From the NCBI GenBank assembly GCA_012064385.1, contig QRDG01000415.1, positions 929,126 to 993,125 of the forward strand: 64,000 nucleotides of DNA, in the 5' to 3' direction. The notes below the pieces were generated by a model. The model was not told where the DNA came from, searched no databases, and worked only from the letters and a program-made list of their open reading frames with translations. The DNA is from Puccinellia tenuiflora (Eukaryota; Streptophyta; Magnoliopsida; Poales; Poaceae). Shown piece by piece: positions 1-10,128 of this stretch; the stretch's first letter is position 1, and the number at the start of each line of letters is the position of its first letter. The translations under genes and the position numbers were made by a program.

Positions 1-1251
1 GATATGCAACTACGGTGAATTTACCTATATGAGGAGCAAACTATTACAACAAGGCAATTAACAAGATACAAGTAAAGACAACTAAGGGATAGAGATAACC
101 GAAAGTAAAAGCACGCGGAGACAAGGATGTATTCCCGGGTTCCTCCTTGTTAAGGGAGTACGTCTCGTTGGAGGGGTGTGAGCTCGCCACAAGAGGCCTA
201 CTCAAGATGCCACAAAGGCCTCACCCTATTCTCCGATGAACCGCACCCAAGGGTTTGGTTCACCTTCCACTATCGGAATCCTTCAAGGCGGAATCCGGAG
301 CCCTTACAACGTTTTTGGGGCACACACCCACAACTTAATCGGGGGCTCCCAAATCAACAAGTCTGTCACAAATACAACAAGTAGTAAGCACAAGAATCTA
401 GGGTAACACAATGCTAACCCTAGAAACGAAATCCCTCAAGTGAATGAGGGGGAAATGAAGAACGGCTTGGTGAAGATGTAGATCGGGGCCTTCTCCTTCA
501 ATCCTCCAAAGATCAACGAATTTGGGTGGAGGGATTGAGAGATCTAAGAGATTTGAGCTTTGAGCTTTTAGAGCATTAATGGAGGAGAGAGGATTCAAAA
601 AGCTAACTCCCAAAGGAGGAAGACACCCTCCTTAAATACCCCTCCCTCCATCCAGCCGTTGGGGGCACACCAACCCCGCAGCACCGGTAGTACCGCCCGG
701 CAGAGTGGTACTTCCGGTCCCTCGCTTCAGCTTCAGTCAACGGTCTTCAAAAGGTTCAGCCGAACCTGCTTCATCCCGCCGGGGCGGTACTTCCGCTGGG
801 GAGACCGGTAGTACCGGTAATAGCGGTAGTACCGGAGCAAGTTCCGGTGCCACTTCCGCCCGAGTCCAGTACCGAAATTTCGTAAGCGGAACTGGCCTCC
901 GGAAGTTGCTCCGGAACTTTCCAGCGGTAGTTCCGCCCGAGGGGCCGGTAGTACCGGCAACGCCGGTACTTCCGGGATTACTTCCGGTCCAACTTCCGTT
1001 TGAGTCCAGTACCGATTTTTCGTAAGCGGAACTGGCCTCCGGAAGTGGCCGCGGAAGTTCCAAGCGGTAGTACCGCCCGGAGGGCCGGTACTTCCGCCCA
1101 CCACCAGAGCCACCAAACAGAACAGGGAAACAAAGTCCTTTTTTGCGATGATTCTTTTTGGATTTCCTGCACAACTAAGATTAAACATTAGAGCACTTAA
1201 TTGTATTGTTGTCAACATCAAAATCATATGGGGATGGCACATGCTCTTTCA
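1..1251 (-). repeat. 3' LTR of the Sirevirus (partial)
   Basis: Matches the right LTR from its base 16428 onward, so about 109 bp of this copy lie outside the window. It ends in CTTTCA at 1251, matching the end of the right LTR. The two LTRs differ by many substitutions and several indels (for example around 955-1010 versus 17380-17440), so this insertion is much older than its 6.3-kb guest. The section at about 680-1100 is packed with CCGG-centred palindromes such as CCGGTAGTACCGG. A TATA-like TATTTAAG lies on the minus strand near 631-640. Confidence 0.9.
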
Positions 1252-1600
1252 ATCTCCCCCTTTTTGGTGTTGACGACAATACAACTAATTAGCATAGATG
1301 GTTTGCAAAAGATAAACGGGCTCCCCCTATCTTTTGGAAACCTTGCAAACATATCAACATATTCATAAGATAGATAGGACAACATAGATAACCATATGAA
1401 AATGAAAGATAAATAGTTCAACAATGTTACATGCTCACATCATGCATAGAGAGTTCAAACGAAATTAAGCTAAAAGTCATGGGAACACGAGATAAAGAGG
1501 CAGATCAAAGAAGGCAAACTCGTGTCCCGCCCATGCAAACCCCGGAGACTAAGGCTATGCTAAGCACTTCTCCCCCTTTGGCGTCAAGACACCAAAAAGA
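1252..1600 (-). promoter_or_regulatory. Multiple polypurine tracts
   Basis: On the minus strand a purine run AAAAAGGGGGAGAT directly abuts the 3' LTR (1252-1266). Similar boxes recur at about 1322-1334 (AGATAGGGGGAG) and 1568-1582 (CAAAGGGGGAGAAG), the last beside a copy of the same GGTGTCTTGACGCC-like context. The LTR-adjacent tract should be the primer for plus-strand DNA synthesis. Repeated PPT-like boxes upstream of the 3' LTR are a known hallmark of Sireviruses. Confidence 0.75.
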
Positions 1601-1629
1601 GAGGAGCGACACTAAGCGTCCCAAAAGGA

Positions 1630-3366
1630 TCACTCCTCTTGCTCCTCCTCCTGCTCCACTTCCTCCTCCTCATCGGACCAAGCAACACGGCCTTTGGCGA
1701 GCCACGCCGCCTTGGGGGTGATGTTTTCTTCAGAACCGTCGGATACTGGGAGCTCCAACTTGCGCATAATCTGTTTCTGACGGTAGCGGTTCTTCTTGTC
1801 TTGCACATGAGCCTCATACATACGGTCATCAATCAAGCAAAAGGACTCCCTGAACTTGGACTTGATCTTCTGGAACCAACCTGGTTCATCAGCTGGAGCC
1901 TCAGCCACTTTCTTCCCTTTTCCATGACGGTCCTTTGGAAGCACATGAGCCTTCTTGCGGAGCTTCTTCTCTAGGTGAGTGACCACTGTCTCGGTATGAT
2001 CAAGGCGCTCACTATTGTGGAGGTAAGCCCATTTGCCAACAATGAGCTTCATAATGTAGGGGGCAAAGACAGGAACCCGCTTATCAATGATGGCAAGCCA
2101 CAACTCCTCATAGATAACATCCATCACATCCAGCTTCTCTCCGGACCCCTTCCTCTCATGGCACTGAATGAGCAGATCGATCAAATAACCATGTACTTGG
2201 TCCCAGTTGCCCACGCGAGGAGTGAGCGTCTCCCTGAAAATGCGAAACATGATCTCATAGGTAGGGAGGAGGTCCTCAGACTGTCCTAGAGTGCCACCTT
2301 CCATGGTGATAGGGAGAAGCACATCCTTGCAACTCGGGCGGTCTTTATGATGAACCGTCCATCCATTGGAACCCGAGGTACGAGGGTAGCCCAGACAAAC
2401 AGCGAAGTCTGACCACTTGCACTCCACATGTTCTTCCTTGATCATCCAACGAAGCACAGAATTCTTCTCATTTCCCACGTGCACAGTAGCATAAAACTGC
2501 CCAACCAGCTCCTCATCATAGTCCTGGCGCAGCCCCATAATGTGAAGCAGCCCGAACTCCTCACACATGGCATAGGCTTCAGCAAAGTAGGCTTGGTACT
2601 TCGGAGATGTCATGTGAGGAATGTTTAGTCGATGTTGTAAGACCACATCATTCCTTTGGCCCAGATATATTTGATCATACACAAGCTCTTGTTCATTGGT
2701 GTAGAAGCGGGGGTTACGGACATTGGCTTGACGAGGAATGAGGTAGGGGTTCTTCATCCGATACTCGCGGTACTCATTGTCGGGCATCTTAGCAAACGAG
2801 ACTGTTTTTGGTTTCTTTGCCACTGTCTTCTTAGGAGTCCCACTTGAACTGGCAGCAGCTTTCTTCTTCTCAAGGTTGACCTGACGGGCAGACTTGGTTT
2901 GCGGCATCACTTCGGACTCTTCTTCGATGTCATCCTTAACCATGCACTGCTTCTTGTGAGCTGAGGAGGTGAAACCTGAGAAGTAAACACAAAGTTAGGG
3001 AGGGAACTAGGAAAGACAGAAAATTCGCAATAAAAACAAGGTAGTTGCAAAGAGTAGCCAACTCGTATAGATATTGAGGACACCGATAGTATCGAGAGGA
3101 GCCCCGGGGACACCCCACAGAACACCCAACCACACGTGCCCGAGTGACACGGGGAGATTAGGGTTTCTCAAGGTACTAGAGGTTTCTCCAAGATCTACAT
3201 GAAAAACCTACTCTAGACAACTAAACACATCTAGTAGTGGTCCAAGACATACTCCAATAAAGATTGTACCCAACAATCGTGCATCTAGAACTTGCCCTAT
3301 GTCATATCTAGATTCAACAAGTGAAGCCTAGAACGAGCATGAAAGAGGGCAAATACCGGAGGCCAT
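1630..3366 (-). CDS. Sirevirus 3' ORF in the env-like position, probably spliced
   Basis: An open frame of 437 codons runs from 2943 to 1630 with no stop. Upstream, a TTTACTTCTCAG acceptor (exon starts at 2975) joins in frame to a short first exon 3366-3357 (ATG, then donor GT at 3356-3355), removing a 381-nt intron and giving a predicted 451 residues. The protein is basic and Ala/Lys/Ser-rich at the N-terminus, has a globular middle with many aromatic residues and a Lys/Arg-rich helical section, and ends in an acidic Glu tail. I see no signal peptide or clear membrane span, so 'envelope' is only a positional label. Its function is unknown. It is the only intact reading frame left in this Sirevirus, which is odd in a copy whose gag and pol are riddled with stops. 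Confidence 0.65.
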
Positions 3367-3720
3367 GGCGGAGGATGTCGAGGGGAACGATTCCCTCGGA
3401 CCAGATCTGAAGGAGGGGCACCGGAGGAGCTCCAATGGAGCCCTAGGAGGGTCGGCGGCTGGGTTGGGAGAGAGAAGGGAGTTTGGGGTCGGGAGGAAGA
3501 AGAAAGGGAAACCTAACTTCCTCCCCCGGCCCCGTGCCCTTAAGTCACTCAAACCCGCCGCACCGGTAGTACCGGCGGAACGGGAGGTACTTCCGCCCGC
3601 TGCAGTTCTTCAGGCTGCTGTGAAGGCTGCCGAAAAATTGCAGGGGACGGTAGTACTGGTCGTTTCGCCGGTAGTACCGCTCCTATCAGAAAAACCTGAT
3701 GCTTGTTTTTAGAGAGAATT
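3367..3720 (-). promoter_or_regulatory. Internal palindrome block upstream of the 3' ORF, promoter-like
   Basis: This non-coding stretch lies just upstream (minus sense) of the first exon of the 3' ORF. It holds CCGGTAGTACCGG and GCCGGTAGTACCGC-type palindromes at about 3560-3690, followed by TTAAGGG near 3540. The LTRs have the same order: palindromes, a short spacer, then TATTTAAGG. I infer an internal promoter for a sub-genomic transcript; only the motif layout is directly visible. Confidence 0.45.
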
Positions 3721-4184
3721 TAGTGTTAGATTTAGACCAAGGGTTTTTGGGGAGAGTAGGGGCTTAGGATAGACAACAAACTGTCGTAATATGGTACTAC
3801 ACTCATGTTTGCAAGATACAACAAAATAAAAGCCAATCATGAGTGCTTTTCCATCCCACGCACATAGTGACACATATAGGTGTAGTAAAAAAACAAAAAA
3901 CACCAACTAAGAGCCAACTCCCCACCGAGGAGGTTGGTGGCCTAGGCCACCATATATGAGTTTAGGAGAGTGAGACACCGCAAAGATGTATCTTGGGTTC
4001 TCACTCAAAACTCATCATTTAAGATCACAATTCATGAACTGAATATAGAGTAGAAAAATGAATCATTTAATATTGGCATAATGGGGGGAGGGAGAGCCCA
4101 ATAGTTAGGAAAACACTCTCCCTAAATTCATGCCTACACCTAAACCAAGATAGAAGTCGAAATCTAGGTGTGCATGCAAGATGG
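3721..4184. other. Non-coding spacer between RNase H and the 3' ORF
   Basis: AT-rich spacer with no open frame that matches a known domain. I see no further structure in it. Confidence 0.5.
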
Positions 4185-5008
4185 TCAAGTCAAGCTCCTT
4201 GAATCCACGATATTTAGCTCATTCCTCAAATAAGTGAATCTTGCTTCATCAAGTGGCTTCGTGAAGATATCGACAAGTTGGTCTTTGGTTGGCACATATG
4301 CAAGCTCAATATCTCCACGGGCAACATGATCCCGAATGAAGTGATGACGAATCTCAATATGCTTGGTTCTTGAGTGTTGCACCGAGTTGTAGGCGATCTT
4401 GATGGCACTCTCATGGTCACACAAAATAGGCACTTTGTCACAATTGACACCGTATTCCTTTAAAGTTTGCCTCATCCATAACAATTGAGTGCATGCACTA
4501 GCGGCAGCGACATACTCGGCTTCGGCGGTGGAGAGAGAAATACAATTTTGCTTCTTAGAAGACCAACTCACCAAGGACCTACAAAGGAATTGGCAAGCCC
4601 CGGAAGTTGATTTCCTATCATCTTGATCACCGTCCCAATCCGAGTCCGTAAACCCACGAAGAGAGAAAGATGAATCCCTTGGGTACCACAAACCAAATCT
4701 TGGGGTATGAACCAAATATCATAGGATTCTCTTGACCGCCAACATGTGGCTTTCTTTAGGAGCCGCTTGATACCTTGCACACACACACCTACACTCAACA
4801 CAATATCGGGTCTAGATGCACAAAGGTAAAGCAACGAACCTATCATGGAGCGGTAGAGTTTTTGATCAACATCTATACCCTTTGGGTTAAGTTGTAGATG
4901 GCATTTGGTATCCATAGGAGTCATCTTCTCCTTAGAATCCGCCATGTTAAACCTCTTGAGCATGTCTTGAATATACTTTGCTTGGCTAATGAAAGTCCCT
5001 CCTCTCAA
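4185..5008 (-). pseudogene. Copia RT C-terminus and RNase H, frameshifted
   Basis: The frame 5008-4568 continues the RT connection region (KYIQDMLKRF, YRSMIGSLLYLCASRPDI) directly after the stop that ends the upstream RT frame. It then loses frame near 4750. The frame 4715-4185 resumes with copia RNase H: TDSDWDGD, RKSTSG, SLSTAEAEYVAAA, CDHESAIKIA and SRTKHIEIRHHFIRD, which carry the catalytic acidic residues. It ends with FTKPLDEARF, close to the usual pol end. At least one stop and one frameshift separate it from RT. Confidence 0.9.
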
Positions 5009-5752
5009 TTACTTGATCTCAAATCCAAGGAAGAATTTCAATTCACCCATCATGGACATCTCAAACCTATCGGTCATAAGCTTTGAAAATTCATCATTAA
5101 AAGCTTTGTTAGACGAGCCAAATATAATATCATCAACATATAGCTGGCATACGAAAAGCTCCCCTTTAACCCTCTTAGTAAAAAGAGTGGGATCAATTTG
5201 CCCAACTTCAAATCCACGGTCTAACAACAACTCTCTAAGGTGGTCATACCACGCACGTGGTGCTTGCTTAAGTCCATAGAGTGCCTTATCAAGCTTGTAG
5301 ACATGGTTAGGTAAGTTGGGGTCCTCGAACCCCGGGGGTTGCTTAACAAACACCAACTCCTTTAAAGGACCATTGAGAAAGGCACTTTTAACATCCATTT
5401 GTTGCAATTTAAAGTTATAACGGGATGCATAAGCAAGAAGGATACATATGGACTCAAGGCGAGCCACGGGAGCATAGGTTTCTCCAAAATCAATTCCTTC
5501 AACTTGAGAGTACCCTTGAGCCACCAATCTAGCCTTGTTCCTCACAACCATGCCACGTTCATCTTGCTTGTTTTTGAAAATCCATTTTGTTCCAATAACA
5601 TTGAGGCACTCCTTTGGCTTCTCAACTAACTTCCAAACTTTACTGTGCTCGAAATTGTTGAGCTCTTCATGCATGGCTTCCAACCAATCCGGATTCAAGA
5701 GCTTCGGACACCTTCTTCGGTTCCACCATGGCAATATGAGCTTGATGATCAC
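5009..5752 (-). pseudogene. Copia reverse transcriptase
   Basis: A 247-codon frame with the full run of copia RT motifs: [57 protein letters not shown] (in part), [24 protein letters not shown] and the catalytic [13 protein letters not shown]. It ends at [12 protein letters not shown] followed by a stop where the family normally continues, consistent with CAA to TAA. Its N-terminal end overlaps the tail of the integrase frame in another phase, so a frameshift separates them. Confidence 0.92.
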
Positions 5753-6857
5753 TAAAGTTTGCCAATTGCCTCCGGGTGGACACTTTGCCTCTCACATCAC
5801 CAATCACCTTCTCAAGGAAATGTTCACGACGTTCCATGGTTCTTGCAACTCTAGCTCGATGACGGGCTTCGGTATCCTCATTGCATCTTGGAGGTATCAC
5901 TTGATCATCTTGATCATTTGAGTCCCCGTCTTGACCGGAAGGTTGACCTTGATCATCACTAGGCATAGCTTCAACATTTGTAGAAGAATATGATTGAGCA
6001 ATGTCTTGATCATGGCTAGCATCATGAATAGGTGAGTTGGGCTCTTGCATAGCAACTTGATCAAGGGGTTGAGGGTCTTCAACTTGTTCTTGGGTTGGAG
6101 CAATAGGCTCTTCATTAGCTAGATTTTCTTGTGTAGATGAAGGCTCCACTTGAGTAGAGCATTGTCCTTCTCGATCCGCCACAAGGGGTTCCTCAACGGG
6201 GCGGAAAAATCCCACACCCATTCTTCTTATGGCTTCTTGAGGAATTACATTGTCTACATCGGAAACATGAAATTGCACCACTTGGGAGCCGTCATTTTCC
6301 TCAAACACCACACTACAAGATTCTATGATACGTCGTGAGGCTATATCATAGACTCTATAAGTGTGGGATTTGGCACCGTAACCAACAAAAATACCCTCTA
6401 GTGATTTAGATTCGAATTTAGTTAAACGAAAACCTTTGATCAAATAGAAGCACTTACAACCGAAAACACCAAAGTAGGAGATGTTAGGCTTGTTGCCGGT
6501 GAGGATCTCATAGGGGTTCTTGTTCAACCCTTTGTGGAAGTAGAGCCGGTTGGATGAGTGACATGCCGTGGATATAGCCTCCGCCCAAAAACTCAACGTA
6601 GTCTTAAAATCCGCTAACATGGACCCTGCTATATCCATAAGAGTCCGGTTCTTCCTCTCGGCTACACGATTTTGTTGAGGGGTATGAGTTGCAGAATATT
6701 GATGACGAATACCCTCTTCACTAAGAAACTCATTGAGGGTGTAGTTCTTGAACACGGAGCCATTGTCACTTCTAATTGCCAATATGGGGACATTGTGTTG
6801 ACGTTGCATTTCAATGGAGAAGTCGATGAAGGTTTGTTGGGTCATAGTCATCAACAA
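5667..6857 (-). pseudogene. Copia integrase core and C-terminal region
   Basis: The frame shows the second Asp (RSDNGSVF) and the Glu about 35 residues later (HTPQQNRVAERKNRT) of the DDE core, then the copia-specific NRLYFHKGLNKNPYE, GVFGCKCF and EGIFVGYGAKSHTYRVY. A long acidic, Gln/Asp-rich linker leads towards RT. The first Asp lies upstream in a broken region (about 6858-7003) where the frame is lost, so the integrase is not intact. Confidence 0.88.
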
Positions 6858-7003
6858 TCACCAAGCAATACTTCTTCCCACCTAGACTTTATTTGGGAAC
6901 GACACCAAAAAGATCCACATGGAGGAGCTCCAAGATCCTCTTGGATGAAATAGTAGTCTTGGAAGGATGGGGAGAATCATGCATCTTGCCTTCAACACAA
7001 GCC

Positions 7004-7486
7004 CTACAAACACGATCTTTGGTAAAAGAGACATCTTGACTTGTGGAGACTTTGCAAAGTTCTCATGTTGACATGGGCTAGGCGGCAATGCCACAACCAA
7101 CCCTTGTCAGCCTTTCCGAATAGGCACATCGAATTTGAAGTGGTTTTCCCCGAAAAGTCAATCACAAACAAATCATCCTCGACGTACCCAATGAAAGCGA
7201 CCTTTAGAGTCTTGCTCCACAAGAGTATCACAACATCAATATCAAAGAAGACGGCGAAACCCATCTTATTAAGTGCATGAACAGAAAGTAAATTAAAACC
7301 AAGGTCTTTGACAAGCGTGACATTCACTAGGGTGAGATCCCTAGCGATTACTACCTTGCCAAAACCCAATACCTCGGATTTTGATCGATCTCCATAAGTG
7401 ATGGTTGCTTCATTTAGATTTGGTCTCAATTCCGTCATTAATTCCTTGTTTCCGGTGAGATGTTTTGTGCATACACTATCAAGCAC
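7004..7486 (-). pseudogene. Copia protease remnant plus GAG-pre-integrase domain
   Basis: Near the start is the aspartic protease site, which normally reads Asp-Ser-Gly; here it reads LDSVCTKHLTG, with Val in place of the active-site Gly. Further on are the typical NLLSVHALNKMGF motif and the zinc-binding start of integrase (WLWHCRLAHVNMRTLQSL). The frame is lost soon after. The Gly-to-Val change should abolish protease activity. Confidence 0.8.
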
Positions 7487-7523
7487 CCATTTTGACCCAC
7501 CGGAAGCATAGTCCTACAAGAAA

Positions 7524-8635
7524 TCATTGCTTTGATTTAGGTCCCCATTTCTCAATGGGTCCTCTTTTGTTAGCAACAAGGGTCTTAGGAACCCAAATAG
7601 AACGAGCAATAGGCACATTTCTAGGACCAACAAACTTAGCATAGATATCCCCATAATAATCAACATATAAAATGTAGTGGGGGTTAGTTTTTCCCGCAAA
7701 GTCATCACTAGTGGTTTTGCCCCTTGTGGCACCACCACTAGCAATGTTGACCTTCTTAGCTTGAGGAGCTCTAGCATCCTTCATGAAACTCTCTTCTTAT
7801 TTTCCTCCTCAACAAACCCGACACCAACTCTCCCCTTTTGTGACATAACAAAAGGTTTCTTACCTAGGGAGATGGCCTTAGCAAGATTGATCTTCAACCT
7901 AGCATTTTCCTCAATGATATTTGCATGATCACAAGTAATGGGAGTCGAGGAACTAGACACATCATTTTAAGGCGGTTGAGCTTGAAGTTGTTCATACGAC
8001 TTAGTGAGGGTAGAGTGTTCACTCTCCAATGCCTTGTGAGCCTTGGAAAGTTTCTCTAACTCCTTGGTTAGTCTAGAATGACCAACACCAAGCTCGACCT
8101 TTTCTTTCTTACATGCTTTGTATTTAGCAATTGCATGGTCACGTTCTTTAATGAGTTTAGCAACAATTAAATTATGTGACTCTTCTATGGATTCTAGTTG
8201 TTCCTCAAGAGAAACCCTAAGCTCGTGCTCTTCTTCTAGAGTGTCTTTCAAGGATGCAATTTCCATAGCATCCTCTCTTTCAATCTTACCCTTGATCTCA
8301 AGCATCTCTTGAGCTTTACCATATTGGCTCATAAGAGCCTCAACATGCTTCTTGGTTTCACCTTGCATGTCAGTTATAAAATGATCGAATGCAATAATTT
8401 CCTCTTTAATTTTAAGACTAGTAGCATCATCCATATTACTCATAGTCTTACGAGATGAAGGGGATGATACCTCGTCGGTTTTGGCCATGAGACATCTTGC
8501 GGAGGAGTTGGAGACATTCTCATTGGGGGATTCAAAGAGGGAAGAAGATGATGAAGAAGCAATGGCCATGGCGGCAACTCCACTGGAGGTATCTTCTTCT
8601 TTTTCCCCGGATGAGTACTCTTCTTGCGCAAGCAA
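7524..8635 (-). pseudogene. Sirevirus Gag C-terminal coiled-coil section
   Basis: The frame 8635-7967 is Ser/Glu-rich at first, then a long Lys/Glu/Leu heptad-like stretch (RLTKELEKLSKAHKALESE) predicted to form a coiled coil. A stop follows at about 7967. The frame 7784-7524 has the Gag-Pol junction sequences (HYILYVDYYGDIYAKFVG, SIWVPKTLVANKRGP). The long coiled-coil Gag extension downstream of the zinc knuckle is typical of Sireviruses. It probably mediates Gag or host-protein contacts; this is inferred from the coil only. Confidence 0.75.
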
Positions 8636-8656
8636 TACAATGCTATTCTAGATCCA

Positions 8657-9136
8657 CTAGAGGCTTCTTGTTGATGTCATTCTTCTTGAAGAAGGTTTCT
8701 TATGGGAGTCCTTTGACTTGTCCTTCCGAACAAGCTTCCCCACATGATGTTCTCGATTCTCAAACAGACATTCGGCCACAAAGTGGTATTTATCTTGGCA
8801 ATTGTAGCAAGAACGAACCCTTTGGCCACCCTCCTTCCTTCCACTTTGCTTGTTAACAAACTCCCTTGCCTTGGACGGACTCTTCCAAAAGACTTTCGAT
8901 CTGAGAGCTGAATAGTCCTTGAGAGTATCTTCAAGCTCTTTGGGATCCCAATGTGACACATCTTCTTGAGTCTCATCATCATCATCTTGCAGCACCACTT
9001 TGGCCTTCAAAGCAAGTGAAGTTCCTTTGTGCATTCCAATGGCCCGGGCTCGAGCGTCTTTGGCATTCTTGGCGGCCACCTTGAATGCCGCCATCTCTTG
9101 CATGACTTCATTAGATGACATGAGGTGATAGTTGTG
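8657..9136 (-). pseudogene. Sirevirus Gag, zinc-knuckle half
   Basis: Continues the Gag interrupted by the guest element: the reading resumes at 9136 with NYHLMSSNEVMQEMAAFK, followed by DPKELEDTLKDYSALRSK. A CCHC-like knuckle follows (SCYNCQDKYHFVAEC), in which the usual Gly before the His region is altered to Lys/Tyr. The first bases of the apparent ORF beyond 9136 belong to the guest LTR. Confidence 0.85.
9132..9136. repeat. Left target-site duplication TTGTG
   Basis: TTGTG directly precedes the guest LTR at 9137 and is matched by TTGTG at 15429-15433 after the second LTR. Confidence 0.95.
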
Positions 9137-10128
9137 TGATGTAGGGTGTTGCCCGATCTTCACGGATTTGAGGCGGGGAAGAGGATGAACACGAAGAACA
9201 CGGAGGTGGAAACGAAGAACACGAGGGGAAAAAGGGCAAATCGTGGGGATAACTCGCGAAGCCTACAAGGGAGAATCACCCGGCAACAAACCCCCAGCGG
9301 AGCAGCCTCCGGATCCCAAAACCCAAGTCAACAACACGCTTAATGAAACCGATTTCTCTTACCGGCCGGTCCACCGATCCAATAGAATCACCGCAGTGAA
9401 AGATTGGTTTGCACTACTAGAGACACCTAAGTGAAAGAGTAGCTACAACAAGAGATTCATCATCCTCCTCGGAGGAACCCATCACGGGAAGGAGCAACGC
9501 TCAACTCTAGTTCATTCTTCTCTACCTCAAATGGAAAAGGGGGAAAGCTATTTATAGTCTTAGTGCAAAAGGAGCTGAAAGGTGGGGGTCCGGCCTGGGG
9601 GCCGGCCTGGGCCGGCCTGGAGGCCGGTGGCGTCTGGTGGGGGACCGGCCTGGGGGCCGGCCTAGGCCGGCCTGGAGGCCGGCAGCTTCTGGAGGGGGGC
9701 CGGCCTGGGAGCCGGCCTAGGCCGGCCTGGAGGCCGGCGTCGTCGGTAGGGGGCCCGGCCTGGGAGCTGGCCTAGGCCGGCCTGGAGGCCGGCGTCGTCT
9801 GTAGGGGGCCCGGCCTGGGAGCCGGCCTAGGCCGGCCTGGGGGCCGGCTGGCTCCTGCCTTGTGCTTTTGCCTTGACGCTTCCTCCTCCTCATCCACGCG
9901 TATGCCTTGGATGAAATCAACTCTTGGGCTTCCTCGGCACCTCCCATCGGCTTCGTATCCATCGTGTCGAACCTAGCAATGCAAAGGGGCGGATGCTCAA
10001 GTAGCATACCATTCCAAAGGGTAGGAAATGAGATCTCGAAGAGGAAAGAGTTCACCTTTGACGCCCATGGTGACTTGGCATGTGTCGGATGGTTTGTCCT
10101 TGTGATGGACGTGGGTTGGGCTACATCA
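9137..10128 (-). repeat. 3' LTR of the 6.3-kb element
   Basis: 992 bp, TGATGTAG...CTACATCA. It differs from the other LTR at 9430 (A versus C at 14730) and in the repeat array near 9602 (C versus T at 14902). A palindromic TATA box CTATAAATAG is present on the minus strand at 9557-9548. Confidence 0.95.
9588..9853. repeat. 55-bp GGCC-palindrome tandem array in the LTR
   Basis: The core CCGGCCTGGAGGCCGG (or a close variant) begins at 9612, 9667, 9722, 9777 and 9832, an exact 55-bp period over about five units. Each unit also holds a second palindromic block (GCCGGCCTAGGCCGGC type). The same array lies in the other LTR at 14888-15153. It sits just upstream (minus sense) of the TATA box, so it probably belongs to the promoter region. 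Confidence 0.95.

Noticed and set aside
705..1242. Overlapping 100-170-codon ORFs in the Sirevirus LTR on both strands
   Set aside because: They arise from the CCGG palindrome-rich composition, exist in several frames at once and show no domain.
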